DNA of 64,000 nucleotides from Acetivibrio mesophilus. Its GTDB lineage: Bacteria > Bacillota > Clostridia > Acetivibrionales > Acetivibrionaceae. Location of the stretch: the NCBI RefSeq assembly GCF_004102745.1, contig NZ_RLII01000007.1, positions 62,001 to 126,000 on the forward strand, given 5' to 3'. Position numbers and translations under genes: made by a program. Of the stretch, positions 44,744-53,672 are shown piece after piece. Numbering within the stretch: position 1 is the first letter of the stretch; every line of letters starts with the position of its first letter. The notes beneath the pieces are model-generated. The model had not been told where the DNA came from. It did no database searches and was given only the letters and a program-made list of their open reading frames with translations.

Positions 44744-46702
44744 ATGGATAAGAAGACTTTTTACATTACAACACCGATTTACTATCCGAGCGATAAATTA
44801 CATATAGGACATTCATATACTACTGTTGCAGCAGATGCTGCGGCAAGATACAAGAGGCTTAAGGGTTATGATGTAATGTTTCTGACAGGAACGGATGAGC
44901 ATGGACAGAAGATAGAGAGAAAAGCCAAGGAAAAGGGAGTTACGCCAAAGCAGTATGTGGATGAAATTGTGGCGGGAATTAAAGATCTGTGGAAGCTTAT
45001 GAAGATAACCAACGATAGATTTATCAGAACTACTGACAGCGAGCATGAAAAGACCGTGCAGAAGATATTTAAAAAGCTCTATGATCAGGGGGATATTTAC
45101 AAGAGCGAATATGAAGGATGGTATTGTACCCCCTGTGAATCCTTCTGGACAAAGACGCAGCTGGTTGACGGCAAATGTCCCGACTGCGGAAGGGAAGTGG
45201 AATTGACAAAGGAAGAAAGCTACTTTTTCAGGCTTTCCAAGTATCAGGACCGGCTGATAAAGCATATCGAGGAGAATCCGGAGTTTATACAGCCGGTTTC
45301 CAGGCAGAATGAGATGCTGAACAATTTCTTAAGGCCGGGGCTTGAGGACCTTTGTGTGTCCAGGACTACCTTTGATTGGGGAATACCGGTGACCTTTGAT
45401 GACAAGCATGTGGTATATGTTTGGATTGACGCCCTTTCCAACTATATCACTGCCCTTAATTATATGTCTGAGGATGATTCGGATTATCGCAAATATTGGC
45501 CTGCAGATGTTCATCTTGTGGGTAAGGAAATAGTGCGTTTCCACACCATTATATGGCCTGCAATGCTCATGGCATTGGGTGAGCCTTTGCCGAAGCAGGT
45601 GTTTGGTCATGGTTGGCTTCTTCTTGAGGGTGGAAAAATGTCCAAATCGAAGGGGAATGTGGTGGACCCTGTTGTACTTGTTGAAAAGTACGGAGTTGAC
45701 GCAATAAGATATTTCCTTTTAAGAGAGGTTCCTTTCGGGTCGGATGGGATATTTTCAAATGAAGCATTAATAAACAGGATTAATTCGGATTTGGCAAATG
45801 ACCTGGGCAACCTTGTGAGCAGGACCGTTGCCATGATTGATAAATATTTCGGAGGAAGTATACCCCAAGAAAGACAATCGGGGGACTTTGATGACGACCT
45901 TATAAAAACTGTGATGGATACACCTCAAAAGGTGGAGGAACTCCTTGACCGGATGCAGTTTAGCATGGCACTTACCGATATCTGGAAGGCCATTTCGAGG
46001 ACCAACAAGTATATCGACGAGACCATGCCTTGGGTATTGGCAAAGAGTGAAGAAAACAATGCAAGACTTGCCGGAGTTTTGTACAATCTTGCGGAAAGTA
46101 TTAGGATGGTTTCCATACTTATACAGCCATTTATGCCCGAAACCCCCGAAAAGATATGGCATCAACTAGGAATAAATGACAAGAAGTGTGTGGAATGGGA
46201 AAGTGCTAAGCAATGGGGAGGATATCCCGAAGGAGCCACTGTAAACAAGGGCGATGTCATATTCCCGAGAATTGACATCAAAAAAGAGATGGAAGAGCTG
46301 GAAAAACTTACTTTGGCAATAGCTGAAAACAAGGAAGCACCAAAGAAGGAAGAAGACCAAAAGGAGACGGCAAAGGATGAATTTATTAGTATAGAGGATT
46401 TTGAAAAGATAGACTTAAGGGTTGGAAAGGTCCTTGAGGCAGAGAAGGTGGAAAAAGCCGATAAGCTGCTGAAGCTAAAGATTGAGGTAGGCAATGAAAT
46501 CCGGCAGGTGGTATCGGGGATTGCAAAGCATTATTCTCCGGAAGAAATAAAGGGCAAATATGTTGTGCTGGTTGCAAACTTAAAGCCGGTTAAGCTTAGG
46601 GGAATAGAGTCCCAAGGAATGATCCTTGCTGCTTCGGATGACAAGGAATTGGTACTGGCGACGATTGACAAGGAGATAGACAGCGGAGCTAAAGTTCAGT
46701 AG
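44744..46702 (+). CDS. metS: Methionyl-tRNA synthetase
   Basis: 652-aa class I synthetase. HIGH motif (KLHIGHSYTT), zinc knuckle (CTPCESFWTKTQLVDGKCPDC), KMSKS motif (GGKMSKSKGN) and a C-terminal EMAP/Trbp111-like tRNA-binding domain (IDLRVGKVLEAEKVEKADKLLKLKIEVG). AAGGAGG precedes the ATG. No T-box leader is visible upstream. The neighbour tatD matches the Bacillus metS-yabD order. Confidence 0.98.
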   Translation: MDKKTFYITTPIYYPSDKLHIGHSYTTVAADAAARYKRLKGYDVMFLTGTDEHGQKIERKAKEKGVTPKQYVDEIVAGIKDLWKLMKITNDRFIRTTDSEHEKTVQKIFKKLYDQGDIYKSEYEGWYCTPCESFWTKTQLVDGKCPDCGREVELTKEESYFFRLSKYQDRLIKHIEENPEFIQPVSRQNEMLNNFLRPGLEDLCVSRTTFDWGIPVTFDDKHVVYVWIDALSNYITALNYMSEDDSDYRKYWPADVHLVGKEIVRFHTIIWPAMLMALGEPLPKQVFGHGWLLLEGGKMSKSKGNVVDPVVLVEKYGVDAIRYFLLREVPFGSDGIFSNEALINRINSDLANDLGNLVSRTVAMIDKYFGGSIPQERQSGDFDDDLIKTVMDTPQKVEELLDRMQFSMALTDIWKAISRTNKYIDETMPWVLAKSEENNARLAGVLYNLAESIRMVSILIQPFMPETPEKIWHQLGINDKKCVEWESAKQWGGYPEGATVNKGDVIFPRIDIKKEMEELEKLTLAIAENKEAPKKEEDQKETAKDEFISIEDFEKIDLRVGKVLEAEKVEKADKLLKLKIEVGNEIRQVVSGIAKHYSPEEIKGKYVVLVANLKPVKLRGIESQGMILAASDDKELVLATIDKEIDSGAKVQ

Positions 46703-46736
46703 TTGGCTTTAAAACTATGGAAGATGGAGAACAACT

Positions 46737-47504
46737 ATGCTTTTCGATTCACATGCGCATTATGATAATCAGAGATTTGATGAAGATAGATTTGAAACAA
46801 TAAAAAAGGCTTATGACAGCGGTGTTACGTATATTTTGAATGCTGCTGCCGACATGGCTTCTTCGGTGGAAACCATTTCCTTGACCCGGGAATTTGAGTT
46901 TGTTTACGGGGCCGTAGGAGTTCATCCCCATGCTGTGAGTGAGATGAACGACAATGACATTGCTACCCTTGCAAACTTTACAATGGAGGATAAAATTGTT
47001 GCAATTGGGGAGATTGGGCTTGATTATTATTACGATTATTCACCTAGGGAGCAGCAGAAACTTTGGTTTGCGAAGCAGATAAGCCTAGCGCGGAAGCTAA
47101 ATCTACCCATAATTGTTCATGACAGGGATGCCCATAAGGATGTTTTGGACATAATAAAGTCCGAACAGGCCAAAGATGTTGGAGGAGTATTCCACTGCTA
47201 TTCGGGAAGTGTTGAAATGCTCAGAGATGTACTGGAAAATAACTTTTGCATTTCTGTGGGAGGAGCGCTGACTTTCAAAAACGCAAAAAAGACTGTTGAA
47301 GTGGTAGAACATGTACCGCTAGACAAGCTTTTGATAGAGACCGACTGTCCCTATCTTACTCCCGAACCCCACAGAGGAAAGAGGAACGACTCCAGCTATG
47401 TCAGACTAGTTGCAGAAAAGATTGCTAAGATAAAGGGAATAAGCTTTGAAGAAGTAGCGGAAGCCACGATGAATAATTCAAAAAGGCTTTTTAATATCAA
47501 ATAA
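46737..47504 (+). CDS. tatD: TatD-family hydrolase/DNase
   Basis: 255-aa metal-dependent TIM-barrel hydrolase (YabD in Bacillus). Metal ligands: FDSHAHYD, GEIGLDYYY, IVHDRDA, GVFHCYSGS and LIETDCPYLTP. Family members are 3'-5' DNases or act in tRNA or D-aminoacyl-tRNA quality control. It lies 34 nt after metS, probably the same operon. Confidence 0.95.
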   Translation: MLFDSHAHYDNQRFDEDRFETIKKAYDSGVTYILNAAADMASSVETISLTREFEFVYGAVGVHPHAVSEMNDNDIATLANFTMEDKIVAIGEIGLDYYYDYSPREQQKLWFAKQISLARKLNLPIIVHDRDAHKDVLDIIKSEQAKDVGGVFHCYSGSVEMLRDVLENNFCISVGGALTFKNAKKTVEVVEHVPLDKLLIETDCPYLTPEPHRGKRNDSSYVRLVAEKIAKIKGISFEEVAEATMNNSKRLFNIK

Positions 47505-47549
47505 TTAAAATATTGACATAATACTATTATCACCAATTTACCTTCGGCA

Positions 47550-47557
47550 CATATAAT
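47550..47557 (+). promoter_or_regulatory. Sporulation-type -10 element before the Met-rich gene
   Basis: CATATAAT resembles the CATACAAT-like -10 of mother-cell sigma E/K promoters; the upstream ATCACC could supply the loose -35. Weak but fits a spore-surface protein. Confidence 0.3.
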
Positions 47558-47599
47558 GATATTGAGTTAAGAAGAATATTGACCGGAGGTAAATTTTTT

Positions 47600-48133
47600 A
47601 TGGAAAAGAAGTATAGAAAAGAACCTGTTGAAATACCGCCTGAGATAACAGAAACTGCCGGGGCCAATCAGATGCCGGAAATGGATATAATGCAAGAAGC
47701 ACAGCCAATGAATGAAGTTCCTTATGTTCCGCAGGTACAGCAAGCGGAAATGGGGCAGATGCCCTGTATGCAGCAAATGCCTTGTATGCAGCAAATGCCG
47801 CAGATGATGATGCCCATGGTTTGTTGTCCTTTGTTGATTGGTATGCATTGCCCGATGATGTCTATGGATTATTCAACAATGCCTCAAATGATGCCACAAG
47901 CAATGCCACAGGCAATGCCACAAGCTATGCCACAAGCCATACCACAAGCAATGCCGCAGACAATGCCCCAGGCTATGCCGGAAACTATGCCACAAGTGGT
48001 ATCACCAAATCAATATGTGCCAGGCCCTTGCGGTAGTCCATATCCTACACAGCATATGCATAATCCATGTGGATGCGGCTCTGATATGTACGAACATAAT
48101 ATGTATAATCCAATGAGGCCGGGTTATTATTAA
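47600..48133 (+). CDS. Met/Pro/Gln-rich repeat protein, possible spore coat protein
   Basis: 177-aa low-complexity protein of unrecognised family. Residues about 55-80 repeat MPCMQQ, and 100-140 hold about ten copies of MPQA/MPQT; Met makes up a remarkable share. The C-terminus is Cys/His/Tyr-rich (PCGSPYPTQHMHNPCGCGSDMYEHNMYNPMRPGYY), like spore coat proteins. No signal peptide. ATG 47600 lies 9 nt after GGAGGT; the frame extends back to a TTG at 47579. Metal binding by Met and Cys is possible but not shown. Confidence 0.75.
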   Translation: MEKKYRKEPVEIPPEITETAGANQMPEMDIMQEAQPMNEVPYVPQVQQAEMGQMPCMQQMPCMQQMPQMMMPMVCCPLLIGMHCPMMSMDYSTMPQMMPQAMPQAMPQAMPQAIPQAMPQTMPQAMPETMPQVVSPNQYVPGPCGSPYPTQHMHNPCGCGSDMYEHNMYNPMRPGYY

Positions 48134-48192
48134 TGTGCAGGCAATTCATGATGGCGAAGCTTGTTAATTGAAATAGGAGTACTTAGAATATA

Positions 48193-48219
48193 AGCGGGTA
48201 AAAAATTTACCTGCTTTTT
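48193..48219 (+). terminator. Intrinsic terminator after the Met-rich gene
   Basis: AGCGGGTAAA (48193-48202) pairs with TTTACCTGCT (48206-48215) with one wobble, followed by TTTT. The remaining spacer up to 48434 shows nothing else. Confidence 0.8.
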
Positions 48220-48434
48220 GTATAAATATATTAATGTTGTATGCCGATGATACACAAGAAGTATTTGGTGAATTTCAACAGTTTGTTTTGCGAAAGGGAA
48301 TAGTGGGTATAATGTGTAGGAGGTCAGGCAATAATTAGATGTATATGATAATAATGTATAGGGATTTGACAAAGATAAGTATTTCAAATAAAATACCCAT
48401 AGTCCCTTAATATTTTGAACAGGAGGTGTTGAAG

Positions 48435-49493
48435 TTGTCGCCACTTCTTAAAAATATTAAAAGGTATGTTTCATTTAAATTATTAGCAGTTGCAGTTATT
48501 GCATTTGTAGTTGCTGTGATGGCAGGGGTAGGAGTATATTACCGCTGTCAGAAGGAAGTAGTTATAAATCTTGATGATAAGCAATTTGTTGTCAAGACGA
48601 TGAAATCTACCGTAAAAGAAGTATTGAAGCAAAACGGGATAAATCTTGATGAGAATGACTATATTAGTCTTCCGCTTGATACAAAGCTGCAGAGCAAAAA
48701 AGATAATGTCATAAATATAAAAAGTGCAGTACCTGTTACAGTAATTGCCGATGGGCGCGAAATTCAACTGATGACTTCAAAACAGACAGTCCGGGAAGCT
48801 CTCCAGGATGACCTGATTAACCTTACACATTTGGATCGGGTTGAGGGAGCCGACCTTGATGACGAAATAGTCAAGGACATGAAGCTGAAAGTTGTCAGAG
48901 TAAAGAAGGAACTTGTAAGTCAAAACGAAATTATCCCATGTGACGTAATTAGAAGGGAAAACGACAGCATGGACAAGGGAGATTTCAAGGTAGTCAAGGA
49001 AGGCAAAGATGGAGTAAGAGAAAAGGTATACATGGTTTCGTATGAGGATGGAAAGGAAGTAAACAAACAGATTTTGAGCGACACTGTTGTTTCAAGTCCC
49101 GAAACCAAGATTGTAGAGTTTGGCACTATCCTGAATTATACTACCGCCAGAGGAGAAAAATTCAGGTATAAAAAGGTAATGACCATGAACGCTACAGCTT
49201 ATACTGCATCCTACGAGGACACCGGAAAGACCCCGGATCATCCGGAGTTCGGAATTACTTATACCGGAGTCAGGGCAAGAAAAGGGATTATTGCCGTAGA
49301 TCCAAAGGTTATACCTTTAGGAACGAAGGTATATATAGAGGGATTAGGAGATGTACCTGACTACGGGTATGCTGTTGCAGCAGACATTGGAAGTGCTGTA
49401 AAAGGCAATCTTATCGATCTCTATATGGACGATAGACAAACGGTTAAACGCTGGGGCGTAAAGAAAGTAAGAGTCTACATACTTTATGATTGA
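48435..49493 (+). CDS. yabE: YabE-like cell-wall protein with DUF348, G5 and 3D domains
   Basis: About 352 aa, surface-anchored by one N-terminal helix (about 12-38). Two DUF348 domains (about 42-85 and 97-140), a G5 domain (about 150-230) and a C-terminal 3D domain (MTMNATAYTASYED... GVRARKGIIAVDPKVIPLGTKVYIEG... AADIGSAVKGNLIDLYMD) with the three conserved Asp residues. The 3D domain is related to Rpf-type muralytic factors (Sps). TTG 48435 is 8 nt after AGGAGG; GTG 48426 lies inside that site. It precedes rsmA as in Bacillus, but rnmV is absent between them. Confidence 0.9.
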   Translation: MSPLLKNIKRYVSFKLLAVAVIAFVVAVMAGVGVYYRCQKEVVINLDDKQFVVKTMKSTVKEVLKQNGINLDENDYISLPLDTKLQSKKDNVINIKSAVPVTVIADGREIQLMTSKQTVREALQDDLINLTHLDRVEGADLDDEIVKDMKLKVVRVKKELVSQNEIIPCDVIRRENDSMDKGDFKVVKEGKDGVREKVYMVSYEDGKEVNKQILSDTVVSSPETKIVEFGTILNYTTARGEKFRYKKVMTMNATAYTASYEDTGKTPDHPEFGITYTGVRARKGIIAVDPKVIPLGTKVYIEGLGDVPDYGYAVAADIGSAVKGNLIDLYMDDRQTVKRWGVKKVRVYILYD

Positions 49494-49548
49494 TTTTATA
49501 TAATACTACGTAATAATCTTTGTATATTTTTAAAGGGACTGAATTTGG

Positions 49549-49574
49549 GCCGGGATTAAATGTCCCGGCTTTTT
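49549..49574 (+). terminator. Intrinsic terminator after yabE-like gene
   Basis: GCCGGGA (49549-49555) and TCCCGGC (49563-49569) with a 7-nt loop, followed by TTTTT. Confidence 0.9.
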
Positions 49575-49627
49575 AAATTTTAGGTATTTATGGAGTAATT
49601 AATAAATTTTTTTCTGGAGTTGAAACA

Positions 49628-50476
49628 ATGGGAGCAAATACTAAAGAAATGATTCGAAAATATAATTTGAGGTTGACAAAATCCCTGGGACAGAATTTTC
49701 TTATAGATGATAACGTTGTTAAACGGATAGTTGAGGCCGCAGGGATAACGGATAATGATCTGGTGATTGAGATTGGTCCGGGGGTAGGCAGTATGACGGT
49801 GGAATTGGCCCAAAGGGCCGGGAAGGTCATTGCCGTGGAGATTGATAAGAGGCTTATACCGGCTTTAAAAGAAAATCTTAGTGCATTTTCAAATGTGGAG
49901 ATCATTAATAAGGATATAATGGATGTAAATATAGATGAACTTTCGGGTGGCAGGCAATTTGGCAATATCAAGGTGGTTGCAAATCTTCCGTACTATATAA
50001 CCACACCTATTATCATGAAGCTTCTTGAGGAAAAAAATGATATAAACTTTATGATTTTCATGGTCCAGAAGGAAGTGGCTCAAAGAATGGTTGCGGCACC
50101 GGGAAAGAAGGACTATGGAGCCTTATCCGTTGCCGTTCAGTATTACACGAAGCCGGAGAAGGCGTTTGATGTGCCTCCCCATTGCTTTATCCCTCAGCCG
50201 GAGGTGGATTCTACTGTTATAAAGCTGAATGTAAATGAAACTCCGCCGGTAAAGCTCATGGATAAAGACTTCTTTTTTACGGTGGTGAAAGCTGCTTTTG
50301 GCCAGAGGAGAAAAACATTGGTAAATGCGCTGTATAATTTTAAAGGTTTACAGAAGACGAAAGAGGAAATTAAGGAAATATTAAACCAACTGGGCATCGA
50401 TGAAAATGCAAGGGGAGAAACATTATCGATTTTGCAGTTTGCAGAGCTCTCAAATCTACTTTTTAAAAGTATTTAA
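49628..50476 (+). CDS. rsmA: 16S rRNA dimethyladenosine transferase
   Basis: 282-aa KsgA/RsmA enzyme that dimethylates two adjacent adenosines near the 3' end of 16S rRNA. Motifs: KSLGQNFLIDDNVVKRIV, VIEIGPGVGSMT, VVANLPYYITTPI (the NLPY catalytic motif) and VQKEVAQRM. Length is normal. Followed by a strong terminator. Confidence 0.97.
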   Translation: MGANTKEMIRKYNLRLTKSLGQNFLIDDNVVKRIVEAAGITDNDLVIEIGPGVGSMTVELAQRAGKVIAVEIDKRLIPALKENLSAFSNVEIINKDIMDVNIDELSGGRQFGNIKVVANLPYYITTPIIMKLLEEKNDINFMIFMVQKEVAQRMVAAPGKKDYGALSVAVQYYTKPEKAFDVPPHCFIPQPEVDSTVIKLNVNETPPVKLMDKDFFFTVVKAAFGQRRKTLVNALYNFKGLQKTKEEIKEILNQLGIDENARGETLSILQFAELSNLLFKSI

Positions 50477-50525
50477 TATCTTGTGCAATATATCCTGTGT
50501 AAGTGAAAAATCCAATATATAGGGA

Positions 50526-50577
50526 ATAAACCGTTAATACTTTCAATCTTTTAAGAGTGTAAACGGTTTATTTTTTT
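50526..50577 (+). terminator. Intrinsic terminator after rsmA
   Basis: ATAAACCGTT (50526-50535) pairs with AACGGTTTAT (50562-50571), followed by a run of T. Confidence 0.85.
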
Positions 50578-50720
50578 ATTTATTATCATATATATAATTA
50601 TGAACTCGGAAATATGAAAATTCATTTAAAAATGCGCAATAATTTCTGCAGTCGTAAAAAGTCTGTTGTATATGGGCGGTAAGCAATTCATTTCAGTCTT
50701 ATAGAGGAGGGGGCAACAAA

Positions 50721-52079
50721 ATGGATAATAGATTTAGATACCACAGATCATTTTTAATATTTACCCAGGAGGATTCAAGAAATGGGGAAGGGGGAGAACC
50801 ATCGGGATATGTGAAAATAGAAATTAGGGATGGCAAGGGAAGGCTAACTTGCCAACTGTCAAATCTCAAGGGAAACAATGAAGCAGTCTATAAGCTGTAT
50901 TTAATAAAGGCTGATGAATCGAGTCTCAAGGCGGTTTGTCCAGGTTCTATTCCTTTAGAGAAGGGGAAAGGTGAATTAAATTGGAGCTTTGACCCGGCAA
51001 ACATTGGCGGAAATGGTCTAAGGGTTGAGGACATAAATATTGCGGCAGTTATTCTTGACAACAACGATGGCCAGTACATAGACAATATCCTGTGTCCTCT
51101 TGCGGCATATAAAAATGGGAAAATCGAGTGGAGACAGAAGATGAAGAAGTTTTTGAACAAACAAAGGACAGATGAAAGGCAGAGAACAGAAGAAAGACAA
51201 AGAACAGAAGAAGAGGTATTGATAAAAATACATCCTGAGATAGCGGATGAAAGTAAAGAGATGGATAGGGATATTACAAGCAAATACGAAAATGTGGTTC
51301 AAAGTATATATAAAAAAGAGGAAAAAAAGAACGGTACGGATACTATGATCAAAGATGAACACCGGATTGATAATAAGCTGCAGGAATCGGGGGAAAGTGG
51401 AGACGAGAATAGGAAAGAGGAAGTAGAGAATGTTGAAATATACGCAACGGAAGAGGTGAGAGAAGAAGAAAAACTGCTTATAAAAGATAAAGTGAAGGAT
51501 GAGACCGATAGTATTAGGGCCAATAATAAAAATGTTGATGGAGTCTGTAATGAAGATGATCAAGAAAGAAAAAATGAGGTTAAGGATGAAGTTAAAAGTC
51601 AAGCAAAGGATACTTCTGGAGACAAGGTTGAAATTAAAGCTGAAGTTAAAGCTAAAAAAGATGTTTGTGATAATATAAGTTTTGAGGAATTGGTAGCCAA
51701 ATTCGATAAATGCTTTGAAAAGTGCAATCCGTTTATGGCGGGCAGAAAGGACTACAGATGGTGGAAGATAGCAAGCCCCGTTCATTTAAACAATATATTA
51801 TACCAAATGAAAATTGATGTACCTATACTTTTTAACCCTTTGGTGCTTATGGCTCACTTTAAATACAGGCATTTGCTTGTAGGGATTTATGAAGACAAAA
51901 CGAGGAATCTTCGTTATGTTGTCTGTGGTGTTCCCGGGGTGTATTGGGTTGACGAAAAGCCCTTTGGAAAAATGTGCAGATGGGCTCAGGTTGATGGAAA
52001 TATACCAAAATACGGGGCATTTGGGTATTGGCTTGTTTATATAAATCCTAATACAGGAGAGATATTAAATATAGGTTAG
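50721..52079 (+). CDS. Two-domain protein with charged repeat linker, unknown function
   Basis: 452-aa protein I cannot assign. N-terminal domain (about 1-140) looks like an all-beta fold (SGYVKIEIRDGKGRLTCQLSNLKG... AVYKLYLIKAD). A charged Glu/Lys-rich linker (about 145-320) contains tandem copies of RTEERQ at its start. The C-terminal domain (about 325-452) is Trp/Tyr-rich (FMAGRKDYRWWKIASPVHLNNILYQM; VCGVPGVYWVDEKPFGKMCRWAQVDG). No signal peptide. Strong GAGGAGGGGG site. This layout resembles uncharacterised clostridial proteins, possibly sporulation-linked; that is inference. Confidence 0.8.
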   Translation: MDNRFRYHRSFLIFTQEDSRNGEGGEPSGYVKIEIRDGKGRLTCQLSNLKGNNEAVYKLYLIKADESSLKAVCPGSIPLEKGKGELNWSFDPANIGGNGLRVEDINIAAVILDNNDGQYIDNILCPLAAYKNGKIEWRQKMKKFLNKQRTDERQRTEERQRTEEEVLIKIHPEIADESKEMDRDITSKYENVVQSIYKKEEKKNGTDTMIKDEHRIDNKLQESGESGDENRKEEVENVEIYATEEVREEEKLLIKDKVKDETDSIRANNKNVDGVCNEDDQERKNEVKDEVKSQAKDTSGDKVEIKAEVKAKKDVCDNISFEELVAKFDKCFEKCNPFMAGRKDYRWWKIASPVHLNNILYQMKIDVPILFNPLVLMAHFKYRHLLVGIYEDKTRNLRYVVCGVPGVYWVDEKPFGKMCRWAQVDGNIPKYGAFGYWLVYINPNTGEILNIG

Positions 52080-52153
52080 CAGAGTTTTGTTAGATATTTT
52101 AATCATGATATTAAAATAATTAATAAATAAATTAAAAAAATTCACAAAAACTA

Positions 52154-52182
52154 TTGGATTTTTTTATGATATGGTATATTAT
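52154..52182 (+). promoter_or_regulatory. Promoter of the zinc-ribbon gene
   Basis: TTGGAT (52154-52159), 17-nt spacer, TATTAT (52177-52182), 44 nt before the ATG. Confidence 0.6.
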
Positions 52183-52225
52183 ATATAGTGTAAGTTATCT
52201 AGGGGGAATAAAGGAGGTACATAGA

Positions 52226-52771
52226 ATGGAATTCATTAAGGATTTTACAAGGAAAGTTACTGACACAGCCAAGGTTGCGGCAAAAAAATCCAGTGATATG
52301 GTGGAGATTACCAAGCTGAATTTCAATATTGGATCAGAAGAGGATAAGATTAAAAAAACTTATACACAAATAGGAGAAATAGTATACCACTCTTATGAAA
52401 AAGGTGAAGAAATTCCTCAGGATTTAAAAGAGCTCTGTGAAAAAGTTGTGGCTACCAAGAAAAGCATCGAAAAAATGAGACAGCAGATTCTCAGTCTGAA
52501 AAACATAAAGATCTGTCCCACATGCAAAGAAGAGCTCCCGGAAGAGGTTGCTTTTTGCCCCAAGTGTGGCACAAAACAGGAAGTAGTTGTGCCGGTTGTT
52601 CAAGAAGAAAAGGCAGAAGATAATGTCGAGAATAATGCAGAAAGCGATGCGCAAATTAATGTTGAGAACAGCGCAGAAAATAATGCAGAAAATAATGTAG
52701 AAATTATTGAAGTGAATGATGCAGAAAACATCGATAACGAATATCAAGTCGAGGAAGATGTAGAAAAATAA
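52226..52771 (+). CDS. Zinc-ribbon protein with Asn/Glu-rich tail
   Basis: 181-aa protein. The N-terminal half is helical (MEFIKDFTRKVTDTAKVAAKKSSDMVEITKLNFNIG...) and likely coiled coil; a zinc ribbon follows (CPTCKEELPEEVAFCPKCG, about residues 96-114); the tail has repeats of ENNAE/ENNVE. ATG 52226 follows AAAGGAGGT; the longer frame begins at 52154 inside the promoter. Function unknown. Confidence 0.85.
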   Translation: MEFIKDFTRKVTDTAKVAAKKSSDMVEITKLNFNIGSEEDKIKKTYTQIGEIVYHSYEKGEEIPQDLKELCEKVVATKKSIEKMRQQILSLKNIKICPTCKEELPEEVAFCPKCGTKQEVVVPVVQEEKAEDNVENNAESDAQINVENSAENNAENNVEIIEVNDAENIDNEYQVEEDVEK

Positions 52772-52802
52772 AGTTTTATTATCCCTTCACAAAATATTTT
52801 TG

Positions 52803-52836
52803 GTCTATGGCTTTTAACGGTGCCATAGGCTTTTTT
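52803..52836 (+). terminator. Intrinsic terminator after the zinc-ribbon gene
   Basis: CTATGGC (52805-52811) pairs with GCCATAG (52822-52828), extended by wobble and G-C pairs outside, followed by six T. Confidence 0.85.
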
Positions 52837-53106
52837 ATCTTTGGACGGGCAAGATCACTGCTGTTTGCACCTGTGATACTATTAAAATTAGACTAGGACA
52901 ATATAAATTTTATGACTTGCATACAAACTCAATGTGTATTATAATTAAGATACGAAATAAAATAGCAATAATTGACTAAACTATTTTTGCAATGGGGGTA
53001 TGATTAATTATCGTACAATATACGACATATCTGTTGATTTTAGAAAAGAACACAAGGTCTTCAGGTATCTCTGTACTGTTGTTTAACCTTTGAGTTTTTC
53101 TTTTAG

Positions 53107-53134
53107 CCCCCTCAAAAAAAAATATTTTTTCGAA
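53107..53134 (+). promoter_or_regulatory. Candidate SigI-type promoter upstream of celS
   Basis: CCCCCTCAAAAAAAAA followed by a T-run and CGAA (53131-53134). This fits the A-tract -35 and CGWA -10 described for SigI promoters. It lies about 540 nt upstream of the celS ATG, so it would give a long leader. The published celS start sites in A. thermocellus are nearer the gene. Confidence 0.4.
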
Positions 53135-53424
53135 GTTATATATTGGGATATCAAGGGATATCAATTTTGGACCGAATTGAAGGTCATTGAAAACTGAATA
53201 TACTAAAATGCTTTACTTAATTTGGCTGCATTTGCTGTTAGGTTTCACCAGTCTATTTAAATTCCCATGATAAAGGTGTATTTATTGTAGTAATAACTTG
53301 GCACGTACATATTCCAGTATTTGCAATATTCCTTGTTCTAAGCAGCAATTATCTTTAAAACCTTTCAGTATTATCTTTGTGGCAATCCGTCTTTTATACA
53401 TCCTTTTTAGCAATAGATACTATT

Positions 53425-53510
53425 TTGTGTTAAATGCAAGGCTAATTTAAGTAAAAAGCATATTGATTATGATTCTTTTTGTTATGTTATTAACACAAGT
53501 TTATTGTGTT
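53425..53510. promoter_or_regulatory. Three-copy TTGTGTT motif upstream of celS
   Basis: TTGTGTTAA (53425-53433), its inverted copy TTAACACAA (53490-53498) and TTGTGTT (53504-53510). The last two form the palindrome AACACAA-N5-TTGTGTT, 163 nt before the ATG. It looks like a repressor operator. The rest of the 900-base region 52837-53672 is AT-rich without a convincing gene. Confidence 0.45.
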
Positions 53511-53672
53511 GAAATAAGAAGTTTTTAAGTCCAGCTTAGTTCTATGATGGAAGTAATGCGTGAAAATGTATCTGCAAAAAGGGGGAATGGATGAATTGCG
53601 GGTAAGTTGCATTATGACATCATATAACTTAAAAAGAATAAAAAGTATATTTGAAAGGGGAAGAAGCAGAGA

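Noticed and set aside
47880-48000. Tandem repeats that could be mistaken for a CRISPR array
   Set aside because: The short repeat units are in-frame codons for MPQA/MPQT in a real gene, with no unique spacers.
51018-51785. 255-codon hydrophobic minus-strand frame
   Set aside because: Antisense of the Glu/Lys-rich linker, which reads as Phe/Leu-rich on the other strand.
52976-53164. 62-codon minus-strand frame in the celS upstream region
   Set aside because: No ribosome site, AT-rich low complexity, and it overlaps the candidate SigI promoter.
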